A DNA stretch of 64,000 bases from Cyclobacteriaceae bacterium (GCA_028278225.1 JANQEU010000049.1:59332-123331); one strand, 5' to 3'; counted from the first letter of the stretch, positions 44,193-52,889 are shown. Notes: a model not told the origin generated them from the sequence alone. Translations and numbers: made by a program.

Positions 44193-44269
44193 AGCCTACT
44201 CACATACATACCTATTTGAGCGTCTAAGAATGCTCATTAAATGATTTCATAACTAAAACGTTTTTCAAC

Positions 44270-44617
44270 ATGAAAGCGAAATTTCAAATTTTCCGAAGTA
44301 CTGCTAATAGTCAGTACTATTACCGTTTGCGATCTGCAAACAACGAGATCATCCTTTCCGGTGAGGGGTACACCACCAAGCAGAGTTGCTTAAATGGTAT
44401 AGCTTCGGTGAAAGCCAACGCTCCATTCGATAGTCGTTACGACCGCCGGATAGCTTCTAATGGTCAGTATTATTTTGTGCTCAAGGCTGCTAATGGAGAA
44501 ATCATCGGCCGGAGTGAACTGTATGTCACGACCTACAGTCGAGACAACGGAATTGCTGCTGTTAAACGCGATGCTCCAGGAGCTCCTATTGAGGACCTAA
44601 CATTGGTTGGGGTATGA
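44270..44617 (+). CDS. yegP: YegP family protein (two DUF1508 repeats)
   Basis: A 115-residue protein made of two DUF1508 repeats, each of the form KFQIFRSTANSQYYYRLRSA / GQYYFVLKAANGEIIGRSEL followed by NGI-A-V-K. This is the normal length for YegP. Proteins of this family are small cytoplasmic beta-beta-alpha duplicates with no clear enzymatic role. It is monocistronic and divergent from the sigma-like operon. Confidence 0.93.
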   Translation: MKAKFQIFRSTANSQYYYRLRSANNEIILSGEGYTTKQSCLNGIASVKANAPFDSRYDRRIASNGQYYFVLKAANGEIIGRSELYVTTYSRDNGIAAVKRDAPGAPIEDLTLVGV

Positions 44618-45027
44618 TCTTGGATACAGGCAGTCAAAACGAACATGGCTGGGTTTTAATTAACTCATAGGTTTCATACTTAATCGCCACAACAGTATTT
44701 CACCCTTCTTCATGATCGGTTTCCTTAAACAATCGGTCACTCTCCCTTTACCCAACTAAGAGCCTCGAAATGATTGGCCGATCAGAAGAATATTTGGCAA
44801 AAAATCTTTAGTCCATGTAGGTTTCAACATTTATCGGACATTCTGTCATAAATATTCTGACATAAATCATTTACACCAAATTTGGCACAATGCTTGACAA
44901 GGTCTTCTTGTGACCTGTCTCTGGGTGTTGATTGAGTTCTGATCCCAACCAGGAGAGAAGTTACTTCCTCGCTTGGTCGACTTCCACCACCCACTAGAGC
45001 AGTCCATCCCATTTTAAAGCAATAATT
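44618..45027. other. Non-coding gap before the CBASS locus
   Basis: About 410 bases with no credible gene. It must carry the promoter of the six-gene CBASS operon. I could not assign a clear Bacteroidota -33/-7 pair. No large inverted repeat is visible. Confidence 0.5.
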
Positions 45028-46251
45028 ATGAATCAATTGGGTATTGAACAAAAAAATCAATTCAACGAAATCTTAGAACACCTTGGACGAACTTTGGACA
45101 TTACAAAAGATCAGCACGACGCGGCTGTGAAAAGCTATGAGTTCGTCGGCAATTGGCTTTCTGATGGCGCTTCACCGATCGCGCCTTATAATCCTGAAAT
45201 ATTACCGCAGGGGTCATTTATGCTCGGAACAATGATTAGACCGGTAAATGAAGAAGATGACCTAGACATTGATCTTGTTTGCCGACTGGAAGGTAAGCGC
45301 AGCGAGTGGACTCAAGCTCATGTAAAAATGGTCGTAGGAAATAGGCTGGCAGCACATGACACTCTAAGGAAAATGATGGAACCTGAGGGTCGTCGATGCT
45401 GGACTTTGCAATATGCAGATTCAGCAAAATTTCATATGGACATTCTGCCGTCTGTTACAGATTCTGAATATAGAATTCTAATGGAGAGCATGTTGAATAA
45501 TACTGGACAGGATTATGACAATCTCGCAATTCGCATTACTGATAAATACGAGGAAAACTTTAAATCAGAGACGCAACTAGAAGGTTGGCCCAAAAGTAAT
45601 CCTTTTGGTTACGGAATTTGGTTTGAGGGCCTTGCCAAAATAGAAGGAAAAGAAATGAAGATTCTAAGTGAAGCGATTCAGCCTGTCCCAAAATACCAGC
45701 AAAATAAGCTGCCACTGCAGAGAATTGTTCAAATTCTCAAAAGACACAGAGACATTATGTTCCAGGGACATGAGGATAAGCCTATTTCAATAATTATAAC
45801 TACACTAGCAGCACTAGCGTACCGGCAGGAAACCGAGATCTATCAAGGATTGCAAAACGTACTCAATGGGATACCGGATTACATCGAAGAACGGTATTCC
45901 GAAGAACATGGAAGAATGATAAAGTGGATCCCTAATCCGGTAAATCCAGACGAAAACTTCGCAGATAAGTGGGCTGAGAAGAAGGAAAAGCAGGACAATT
46001 TTTACCAGTGGTTGGATCAGGTAAAAGAAGATATTGCCATGTCACTAGACCATGATTTCCAATCAATTATGGAATCACTGAAGAAACCCTTCGGCGAGAA
46101 GGCTATCAATGAGGCGCTTGGAGCATATGGGAAAAGTCTTTTGGAACAGCGAGAAAGTGGAGCAATGAAAATGGCTACAGCAACAGGTACGATAGGCAGC
46201 GTTGGTAGGAGTACCATACCAAATCATGAACCGTATGGGAAAAACAAGTAA
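45028..46251 (+). CDS. CD-NTase (CBASS cyclase 1)
   Basis: A 407-residue cGAS/DncV-like nucleotidyltransferase that would make a cyclic nucleotide signal on phage infection. The catalytic core is LPQGSFMLGTMIRP (Gly62-Ser63), then the metal-binding pair Asp80 and Asp82 in LDIDLV, and the third Asp138 in FHMDILPSV, so the enzyme looks active. A helical C-terminal domain follows and the protein ends in a flexible tail, NHEPYGKNK. The tail overlaps the start of the E2-like gene. In CBASS types with E2-like partners the cyclase tail is the conjugation target; such tails usually end in a small residue, whereas this one ends in Lys. CD-NTase clade and product cannot be told. Confidence 0.9.
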   Translation: MNQLGIEQKNQFNEILEHLGRTLDITKDQHDAAVKSYEFVGNWLSDGASPIAPYNPEILPQGSFMLGTMIRPVNEEDDLDIDLVCRLEGKRSEWTQAHVKMVVGNRLAAHDTLRKMMEPEGRRCWTLQYADSAKFHMDILPSVTDSEYRILMESMLNNTGQDYDNLAIRITDKYEENFKSETQLEGWPKSNPFGYGIWFEGLAKIEGKEMKILSEAIQPVPKYQQNKLPLQRIVQILKRHRDIMFQGHEDKPISIIITTLAALAYRQETEIYQGLQNVLNGIPDYIEERYSEEHGRMIKWIPNPVNPDENFADKWAEKKEKQDNFYQWLDQVKEDIAMSLDHDFQSIMESLKKPFGEKAINEALGAYGKSLLEQRESGAMKMATATGTIGSVGRSTIPNHEPYGKNK

Positions 46252-46687
46252 AATTTCGCTGCTAATTCAGGAAGGCACTCTGAAGTCATATTTTCCTGGC
46301 TCAAATATTAAAAGAAATGGTGAACATGAGATACGTTGGACTCATTCAATTACACCAACGCCTCTTAGCAATACTTATAAGGTGCATCTTCATTATAAAT
46401 ACAAGGAAGGGGCAAAGTTCTATGTCTTAAACCCCAAACCCTTAAAACTGGCTCCTGGGAAGAATCTACTTCCTCATGTTTACAGTACGCCTGAACAAAG
46501 GCTCTGTCTTTATTACCCCGTCAACAGGGAATGGACCTCCGCCAAACTCTATGTAAAAACACTTATACCATGGGCTTGTGAATGGCTCATCCACTATGAA
46601 ATATGGTCCGTAACAGGAAATTGGTATGGCGGTGGAATTGATCATGAAAACGAAGCCGAGAAAGAAGACTTAAGTGATGAAACATGA
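46235..46687 (+). CDS. E2-like protein of type II (short) CBASS
   Basis: A 150-residue protein from the ATG at 46235 (MGKTSKISLLIQEGTL); another ATG three codons upstream is possible. The segment PEQRLCLYYPVNREW carries the expected active-site Cys91 of bacterial E2-like proteins, followed by TLIPWACEWLIHYEIW and a GNWYGGGIDH ending. In short type II CBASS an E2-like protein without E1 and JAB partners joins to the cyclase and controls its activity. No E1 or JAB gene is present in the operon. It overlaps the cyclase gene by 17 bases and the patatin gene by 4. Confidence 0.8.
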   Translation: MGKTSKISLLIQEGTLKSYFPGSNIKRNGEHEIRWTHSITPTPLSNTYKVHLHYKYKEGAKFYVLNPKPLKLAPGKNLLPHVYSTPEQRLCLYYPVNREWTSAKLYVKTLIPWACEWLIHYEIWSVTGNWYGGGIDHENEAEKEDLSDET

Positions 46688-47727
46688 TTGATATGGAAAA
46701 ACCATTCAAGATATTATCAATAGATGGAGGTGGTATTAGAGGAATTTTCCCTGCGATGTACCTGGCCAAATTTGAGGCTCAGCTCAAGACAAAAGGTTAC
46801 CAAAATTGGCATGTATGTGAAAATTTCGATTTAATCTGTGGAGCATCCACTGGTGGAATTCTTGCGATTGGTCTAGCGCTTGGTATTCCAGCCAAGGATC
46901 TTTACGAACTCTATCTTGATAACGCAAAATCAATTTTTGGTAGGGATAGGAGGATTATCAGATTTTTTAAAAAATGGATTAAAGGGATGGGCTTCTCTAT
47001 TCACAATAGATCTTCACTTGAGGATTTAGTGAAAGAAAAATTCGAATCCGCAAATGGAGGGGTTCAACCAAGACTCAAAGATTGCAAACCAGCCTTGTGT
47101 ATACCAGTGTATGATTTACTCAATGGACATCCTACTGTAGTCAAAACTCAACACTACAATTCCTTTACTAGAGATTTTCATAAACCGGCTTATCAGGTAG
47201 CACTTGCAACTTCCGCCGCACCTACATATTTCAATCCATACAGTGCTGATTATGAAGATCTGACAGGAATTAACAACCAGATAAGTAATCAGGTGGATGG
47301 TGGTGTCATTGCAAATAATCCGACTTTGATTGGTCTATTTGAGGCTCAGGAAGCCTTCGAGCAAAAATTGTCAAACCTTCGGGTTTTATCTCTCGGAACA
47401 GGACACCAAAAATTTACTGATGGCAAAAAAAGAAAAATGTGGGGACTTGCGTATTGGTTGAAAAAGGCAAGGCTTATTGATCTCTTTATGCAGGCCCAAT
47501 CTCAATTAGTTGAAAACCAAGTGAGTCTTCTTCAATATGGTATTGATAAGAAGTACGAGGATAACCCACGATTCAAGTACTTCAGAATTACGACGGAATT
47601 ATCGGGTTCTCTTAGCATAGCGCTAGATGAAACAAATCATGATAAGCTCGTAAAACTTGGAGCAAAAGCTGCATATGAATTTGATCAAAGTGGGAGTAAA
47701 ATCATTGATACATTTTGTGAATTGTGA
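46684..47727 (+). CDS. capV: Patatin-like phospholipase effector (CapV-like)
   Basis: A 347-residue patatin hydrolase. The oxyanion hole is IDGGGIRGIF (residues 13-22), the nucleophile Ser55 lies in GASTG, and the catalytic Asp205 in VDGGVIANNP. CapV-type phospholipases are triggered by cyclic dinucleotides and degrade the inner membrane, killing the infected cell. It overlaps the E2-like gene by 4 bases and is followed after a single base by a second cyclase gene. All catalytic residues are present. Confidence 0.9.
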   Translation: MIDMEKPFKILSIDGGGIRGIFPAMYLAKFEAQLKTKGYQNWHVCENFDLICGASTGGILAIGLALGIPAKDLYELYLDNAKSIFGRDRRIIRFFKKWIKGMGFSIHNRSSLEDLVKEKFESANGGVQPRLKDCKPALCIPVYDLLNGHPTVVKTQHYNSFTRDFHKPAYQVALATSAAPTYFNPYSADYEDLTGINNQISNQVDGGVIANNPTLIGLFEAQEAFEQKLSNLRVLSLGTGHQKFTDGKKRKMWGLAYWLKKARLIDLFMQAQSQLVENQVSLLQYGIDKKYEDNPRFKYFRITTELSGSLSIALDETNHDKLVKLGAKAAYEFDQSGSKIIDTFCEL

Positions 47728-47728
47728 T

Positions 47729-48706
47729 ATGGATAAAAAGACAGAAAACATATTGTTGGGCCTTGGAATAATTGGTGTCTTAGGTCTCATCTTGGGCACT
47801 CGTAAGAAATTCGAGATCACCAAAAATTCAAACTGCCACGAGCTTCTTCAACAATTCAACGATGAAATTAGCATTCACCACGAGAAGGTTACAAACCTGA
47901 AAAGAGCATACGAAGCCATAAAAAGCAAAGTCAGAAACTATTTTCAATCTAGAACCAATCTGCCCATTCCGGATTTTTTTATTCAGGGTTCTTATAAAAT
48001 GAAGACTCTAGTTGAAAATAGAAATACCAAAAGTGATGTAGATCTTGCTGTGATCTTCCCGTGTGAGCCTAGAGTGAGGTTAGAAACGCTTCAGAATCAT
48101 ATAAAGAATGCATTATGGAACCATACTACCAAGGGTATCGTGATGAAAGAACGTTGTGTTCGTCTAACTTATGTCAAGGATTTTCATATTGATCTTCCGA
48201 TCTACTACAAAGATGAAGATGGTCAAATTTATTTTGGATCCAAAGGAGATTTGTGGGAACCCTCTGATCCTAAAGCTTTCGTAGAATGGTTTAAATTTAA
48301 TACAATGGGAAAACCACAATTGGTCCGTCTTATTAGATATTTGAAGGCATGGGCTGATCACACCAAGATCAAAAGCGGCAAGAAGTTTCCCAGTGGGTTA
48401 GTCTTAACTCTTTGGACTATCAAGTACTACCAGCATGCAAATAGAGATGACGTGGCCTTATTTAAAACTTCTACCGCAATATTGAAATACTTGAATGATA
48501 ATTTCAAATTTCAGTGGTCTGCTAAGATGCCTGTCGTGCCAAAAGATAATACCCTAAGTAGGCTCACTAATTCTCAGAAATCCGGATTCTATGGCGAATT
48601 CAAAACCGCAGTTTCCATTATGGCTGGAGCTGTAAGCTCGGAGCGCCAATCAAGTGCGATTAGTAAATGGAAAAGGGTCTTTGGAGGAAGGTTTAATGAC
48701 AATTAA
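47729..48706 (+). CDS. Second CD-NTase (CBASS cyclase 2) with N-terminal membrane helix
   Basis: About 325 residues from the ATG at 47729, one base after the patatin stop; an upstream extension to 47657 would overlap the patatin gene. It has a transmembrane-like segment at residues 7-24 (NILLGLGIIGVLGLILG), then the nucleotidyltransferase core: FIQGSYKMKTL (Gly87-Ser88), Asp103 and Asp105 in SDVDLAVIF, and Asp155 in FHIDLPIYY. The C-terminal domain includes LVRLIRYLKAWAD. It differs clearly from the first cyclase, so it is not a recent duplicate. A second cyclase in the same operon suggests a second signal feeding the nuclease effectors that follow. Confidence 0.85.
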   Translation: MDKKTENILLGLGIIGVLGLILGTRKKFEITKNSNCHELLQQFNDEISIHHEKVTNLKRAYEAIKSKVRNYFQSRTNLPIPDFFIQGSYKMKTLVENRNTKSDVDLAVIFPCEPRVRLETLQNHIKNALWNHTTKGIVMKERCVRLTYVKDFHIDLPIYYKDEDGQIYFGSKGDLWEPSDPKAFVEWFKFNTMGKPQLVRLIRYLKAWADHTKIKSGKKFPSGLVLTLWTIKYYQHANRDDVALFKTSTAILKYLNDNFKFQWSAKMPVVPKDNTLSRLTNSQKSGFYGEFKTAVSIMAGAVSSERQSSAISKWKRVFGGRFNDN

Positions 48707-48735
48707 CGCAATTTAATGAGTTCTAATTCTAAATT

Positions 48736-49620
48736 ATGAAGGCTTTTCTTTCATATCAATTCAAAGACAACGTCAATGGAATCGTTGACTTACTTCTTTC
48801 CAATGATATCGAAGTATTTGATTCTATGACAGACTTACAGGTTGGCAAGTCTTTTCAAAAGGCAATAAAGGAGTCTATTGAGCAAAGTGATTTTGTAGTT
48901 CTGATTTATACTGCTGAAAATCCGAATATAGCATTTGAGGCAGGAATAGCTGTAAGTCTGAATAAACCTGTCTTTTCAGTTATTTCTGAACTTAGTAATG
49001 AGCCAGACTTTCTATTTGACTCAGCTTATGTTCATGCTCAGCCGGACGAGTTAGAAAAGATTGAGTATAGCCTAAAGATCTTTCTTGATAGGATAAAGCC
49101 AAAAAAACGTAAGCCTTCAGCGGTAGTTGGGAAGCACAAATTCTACGGAGGCGGATACCCAAACTATTATGATCAAATTTTTTCTTTGTACAGAAACATC
49201 AGTGGTGAGACAGATCAGGATTACGAGTATCTTTTTAAGAAAATATTTGAACTCTACGGACTTAGTGTTATCCAAAACAAGATTGAGTCCAATGTCAATT
49301 TTGTGACTGATTTCTGTATTTGGAGCGATGAGCTTAACAATGTAATTGGAAATCCTATTCTTGTTGAAATCAAAAGGGAAATCAATGATAATAACTTTGA
49401 TGAATTAAAAAATACTGTTTTAAACCTTGTCAAGACCAATTCAGCGGAATGTTGTCTTGTTTTTTATGAGTATTTGCGGGGTATATCAAAACGTGACTTA
49501 CCTAATAGCTCAAGATCCTTGTTCATAGAGATTTCTGATTTTGTTGAAAAGTTTCGAGACTCAGATTTTAATGGATCGATCAGAAAGATAAGAAACGAAA
49601 TTGTTCACAATCAACTCTGA
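48736..49620 (+). CDS. TIR-like domain fused to PD-(D/E)XK nuclease
   Basis: A 294-residue protein. Residues about 1-85 are TIR/nucleoside-deoxyribosyltransferase-like: KAFLSYQFKDN, then SDFVVLIYTAENPNIAFEAG with candidate catalytic Glu68. Residues about 150-270 form a nuclease-like core: Asp192 in VTDFCIWSD and E211-I-K213 in ILVEIKRE. A short C-terminal helix follows. TIR domains in CBASS bind the cyclic nucleotide or break down NAD. The fusion could couple signal sensing to DNA cleavage. It begins 29 bases after cyclase 2. Confidence 0.7.
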   Translation: MKAFLSYQFKDNVNGIVDLLLSNDIEVFDSMTDLQVGKSFQKAIKESIEQSDFVVLIYTAENPNIAFEAGIAVSLNKPVFSVISELSNEPDFLFDSAYVHAQPDELEKIEYSLKIFLDRIKPKKRKPSAVVGKHKFYGGGYPNYYDQIFSLYRNISGETDQDYEYLFKKIFELYGLSVIQNKIESNVNFVTDFCIWSDELNNVIGNPILVEIKREINDNNFDELKNTVLNLVKTNSAECCLVFYEYLRGISKRDLPNSSRSLFIEISDFVEKFRDSDFNGSIRKIRNEIVHNQL

Positions 49621-49621
49621 A

Positions 49622-50155
49622 ATGGCTCGGTATTCTACACGGATATTATCTGGCCATTTTAATTCTTGTGATAATGGTGGCACAAATCAAATTCAAGGAC
49701 GCGCGTTTGAGGATCTAGCTTGCTATCTCTTTGAAACCGTTCCAGGAGTTTCAATTGCCGTGCGAAATCAGATGAATGCTTATAATAACGAGGAAATTGA
49801 TGTAGCAATTTGGAATGATAAATCTCATCATGGATTGAATTTTTTACCTAATGTGGTGTTGGTTGAGTGCAAGAATTGGAGTAACCCAGTTTCGAGTATT
49901 GAAGTGAATTGGTTTTGTCAGAAAATTGCTTCAAGAGGACTTGATTTTGGCGTTCTAATTGCTAACAATGGAATTACAGGAGATGCCAATGACCTAACAG
50001 CTGCACATAATACTATTGCTTTTCATCTTGCTCAGAGAAGGAAAATTATAGTTATTACAAGAGAGGAAATTAACGCATTTCGAAGCACTACGGATTTGGT
50101 CCGCCTTATCAAAGAAAAGATTTGCTTGTTATCAGTATCTGGTAGGATTTGTTGA
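49622..50155 (+). CDS. Restriction-endonuclease-like protein of the CBASS locus
   Basis: About 177 residues from the ATG at 49622, one base after the previous stop. It is an Mrr/PD-(D/E)XK-type nuclease: GRAFEDLACYLFE, Asp60 in EEIDVAIWN, E82-C-K84 in VLVECKNW, then GLDFGVLIANNGIT. It lacks an obvious ligand-binding domain such as SAVED, so it may act with the preceding TIR protein. It ends the operon. Confidence 0.75.
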   Translation: MARYSTRILSGHFNSCDNGGTNQIQGRAFEDLACYLFETVPGVSIAVRNQMNAYNNEEIDVAIWNDKSHHGLNFLPNVVLVECKNWSNPVSSIEVNWFCQKIASRGLDFGVLIANNGITGDANDLTAAHNTIAFHLAQRRKIIVITREEINAFRSTTDLVRLIKEKICLLSVSGRIC

Positions 50156-50187
50156 ATTCGATATGATATCCGAAGGTGGGATCTCAC

Positions 50188-50695
50188 TTATATTGAGGAA
50201 TCAGACCTTATTTTAACACTTCGCAGTCTTAAATATTTATACAACGTAGGTTTTGTTATATGTAGCTGCTTGCATATTTGGCTTACTGATAAAGATCCAT
50301 CTTTATACAGGGCCTCTGCTGCAATTGCATTCCTTTCGCCTTCTGCTGATAGCCCTGGTGGCCGACCCCCCACTCTACCTCGTGCCTTGCTGATTTCAGT
50401 CCTGCCATGGTCCTTTCCCGAATGACATCCCTCTCGAACTCTGCCAGTGAAGCGAAGATGTTAAAGATCATTCGTCCTTGTGAAGTGGATGTAACTATAG
50501 GGTCGTTTAGACTTTTTTGTCCCATACCTATTTCAATCAATTGACTACCAATTCAACCAGGTTGCGAAGAGATCTATCGAGTCGGTCTAACTTACAAATC
50601 ACAATTACATCACCACTTCGCACATTTTCCATCATTTTTGAAAACTCCTTCCTCTCGGCCTTAACCCCACTCGCCCTTTCCTGCAATATCCGTGG
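50188..50695 (-). pseudogene. Serine recombinase remnant
   Basis: Three parts of a resolvase/invertase lie in different frames: a catalytic-domain piece (VIVICKLDRLDRSLRNLVEL), the following FNIFASLAEFERDVIRERT, and the C-terminal helix-turn-helix (GSLSVSQICKQLHITKPTLY). The N-terminal start with the catalytic Ser is missing and at least two frameshifts interrupt it. It marks a former mobile-element boundary next to the CBASS locus. Confidence 0.8.
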
Positions 50696-50904
50696 TGGCG
50701 TCTGTATCGTGGGCAGGGGAAAGAAATAGGGAAGGGATTTCCATCGGGGTTGGTGGTGTCATTAGGAGATGGTGAATCCCTTTGCTATTTGCGGGAATCC
50801 CAAATCTCTAACGAACCGGAATGTAATGGATCAATGGCTGGGTTTCTGAGGAGGTGATCCAGGGAATGTAGGGAGTTTGTGATTTGGGAGAGTTAAATTG
50901 AGGT

Positions 50905-51177
50905 TTATTCACCCATTTCTTTAAGTAATCTTTCGATTAAGGCCAATATACTGATGTTCAATCCTTTTGAGAGTTTGAATAGTGTGATCAATGTAGGTTG
51001 CCTTATTCCCCGTTCCATATCCGAGATCATTCGAAGAGACAAACCTGAACTATTGACAAGTTCATGTTGGGTCATATTGTTCTCTTCCCTGAGCCTTTTT
51101 AGTATTATGGCAAACTGTTGGGTAATAGGTGAATATTTCTTGTTGCTGTCATTAGCGAGCTGTGAATCGGTTGTCAT
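50905..51177 (-). CDS. XRE-family regulator
   Basis: A 90-residue protein with a Cro/C1-type helix-turn-helix (FAIILKRLREENNMTQHELV, then NSSGLSLRMISDMERGIRQP, then ITLFKLSKGLNISI). Such proteins are typical repressors of mobile elements. It is a single gene between the recombinase remnant and radC. Confidence 0.9.
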   Translation of the reverse strand: MTTDSQLANDSNKKYSPITQQFAIILKRLREENNMTQHELVNSSGLSLRMISDMERGIRQPTLITLFKLSKGLNISILALIERLLKEMGE

Positions 51178-51332
51178 CTAAAATGTTTTAGGTCTCTAAG
51201 GTGGGCAATCTGCAAGGTTGATTGCAGTCCATCTCGTTTGAGGGTGCCTTCTGTTCCTAAAAAGTACGAAACACTTTCCGTAAAATGAAGTGTTAAAGAA
51301 CGGAATGGCTTTGTTGTCAATGTCATGATTGT

Positions 51333-51827
51333 CTAAGAGATCATGCATTCGTCTGAAAATGAGTAGTATCCGTCGGACGATAATATGATGTGATCCAAAA
51401 GTGACATGTCAAGAAGCTGAGCTCCTTGCCTGATCTTTTTAGTCAAGTTGATATCGGTCTGGCTAGGCTTCAGGTTCCCTGACGGGTGGTTATGCGCCAT
51501 AATAATGCCACATGCGTTGGCTTTCAGGGCACTGGAAAATATGATCTTGGGATCAACAACAGTTCCACTGACACCTCCCGTGGATATGTTTACAATACCA
51601 AGCACACGATTACCCCTGTTGAGCAACAGGATCTTGAATTCTTCACGAAGTTCAATTTCATCGTGATTCCACTTTGCTTTGAAGATGTCATAGGCATCAT
51701 TACTACTGGTGATCTTCGGTCTGTCACTGGGTTTAACTTCCGTCTTGTAGACAAGCCCGATCTCCGAGACCTGATGTGGATTGAAACTTTGGACTTTTGT
51801 CCGGGATGTAGGATCAAATGCTTCCAT
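51333..51827 (-). CDS. radC: RadC-family JAB-domain protein
   Basis: A 164-residue protein with the RadC/MPN metal site: Glu in IELREEFKILLLN, then IIMAHNHPSGN (the H-x-H motif), and LLDHIILSSDGYYSFSD. RadC-like proteins without an N-terminal helix-hairpin-helix are common in mobile elements of Bacteroidota and Proteobacteria, and their role is debated (DNA repair or anti-restriction). Ordinary JAB fold; it is not placed with the CBASS E2-like gene, so a CBASS JAB role is unlikely. Confidence 0.9.
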   Translation of the reverse strand: MEAFDPTSRTKVQSFNPHQVSEIGLVYKTEVKPSDRPKITSSNDAYDIFKAKWNHDEIELREEFKILLLNRGNRVLGIVNISTGGVSGTVVDPKIIFSSALKANACGIIMAHNHPSGNLKPSQTDINLTKKIRQGAQLLDMSLLDHIILSSDGYYSFSDECMIS

Positions 51828-51878
51828 AATTTTTCTTCCCGGAAAGGCCAGGGGCAGGATTATGGAGCAATAACCCCC

Positions 51879-51898
51879 TGTCCCGATTTATCGGGACA
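51879..51898. repeat. TCCCGAT hairpin in C-rich stretch
   Basis: TGTCCCGAT - TT - ATCGGGACA is a perfect 9-base inverted repeat in a C-rich stretch. A related hairpin lies at 59219-59236. It looks like a dispersed intergenic element or terminator. Confidence 0.55.
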
Positions 51899-52044
51899 CC
51901 CCCCTCCGGCCTTCGTCAAGCTTCGGCGGGCAAGAAGGGGGGAATAGCGTAGCTGGAATTAATCTGTTTGTTACCGGATTGCGGAATAAGTCCTGACCCT
52001 GGCAACATTGAAGAAGAATTATGCGAGCAGATCAAACAGGCCGG

Positions 52045-52467
52045 TCAGAATTCAAGATCAATATCCGGACTGGCGAGATCCAGGAGGCATTCAAGACGTA
52101 TAAGTGGATTAAAGAACTCTTTGTAGTAGAAGATCTTGCCCTCCTTGATGCCGACTTTGCAGATCAAATGTTGTAGGCATGATCTCCTGGATTGTGGGAA
52201 TGTTTCTTCGGACTCGACCTCAATTACCACAAGCCCGTTGTTGGTCTCATCGATCTCCTGAAGTTCTCTGTAGTTACTTAGGAACTTTCTTTGGAGTAGA
52301 AAGTCCCGAATACTGAAACTGGAATTGATCTCCTTCGGTGATCCCGGCAAGGCATAGGGAAACTCGAATGTGGCATTGGGATGGAGTACAGCCAGTAGCT
52401 TCCTGTCATTACGGTTCTGGACGGCCCTGAAATAGGTGTTCAAAACCCTTGAGTTTTCCGTGTTCAT
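52045..52467 (-). CDS. NTF2/SnoaL-like protein
   Basis: A 140-residue protein with the NTF2-like pattern: VLNTYFRAVQNRNDRKLLAV, then LHPNATFEFPYALPG, and the late KVGIKEGKIFYYKEFFNP. Members include polyketide cyclases and small isomerases, but no catalytic set is clear here. It stands alone on the minus strand; relation to the defence genes is not apparent. Confidence 0.75.
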   Translation of the reverse strand: MNTENSRVLNTYFRAVQNRNDRKLLAVLHPNATFEFPYALPGSPKEINSSFSIRDFLLQRKFLSNYRELQEIDETNNGLVVIEVESEETFPQSRRSCLQHLICKVGIKEGKIFYYKEFFNPLIRLECLLDLASPDIDLEF

Positions 52468-52889
52468 AGCAGTATCTATTGAGTTTTGGAAATAGCATCA
52501 TCGCCCGTCTTGCTGATAGTGGATGTAAAAGTAAGATTATTAAGATTATGGCGGATGACTTTGATTGATGATCTGAAATAAACGAGGAAAATTTCAAAGT
52601 GGGGAGGCAAGTACTTATAGAATCATTGGGATTGAAAGGCTCAAATAGTGTCTACAAGTAGCGGTTAATGGTTTGACCTGCATTTTGAATCCTTTAAATT
52701 TACAAGAGGACTGATAGGTCGAGTATTGGGGAACAAAGTTCCCCATACCCGGATACAGTTGCTAAGGTGAATGTGTCGAAGTGCTTTCTAGAAATTGTTG
52801 TGATAGTAGAGATTGTCTTTCTATCTGCAAAATGGTGGACACACTCACCTTAGCTAAAGAGACGTTAGATTTCATTCCTTCACCTACTT
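52468..52889. other. Non-coding gap with two inverted repeats
   Basis: About 420 bases with no credible gene. A hairpin TGGGGAAC - AAA - GTTCCCCA lies at 52727-52745. A longer inverted repeat pairs 52761-52777 with 52838-52854 (16 of 17 bases). The latter is listed separately. Confidence 0.5.
52761..52854. repeat. 17-base inverted repeat enclosing about 60 bases
   Basis: The arm GCTAAGGTGAATGTGTC (52761-52777) pairs with GACACACTCACCTTAGC (52838-52854) with one mismatch. Together they span 94 bases, the size of a small MITE-like element or a structured leader upstream of the gene at 52890. Confidence 0.55.

Noticed and set aside
44824..45060. Minus-strand frame before the CBASS locus
   Set aside because: Composition is not protein-like and it overlaps the cyclase start; probably chance.
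51333..51827. RadC-like JAB protein as the CBASS JAB (Cap3)
   Set aside because: It has the full RadC pattern, is on the opposite strand and is separated from the CBASS genes by a recombinase remnant and an XRE gene.
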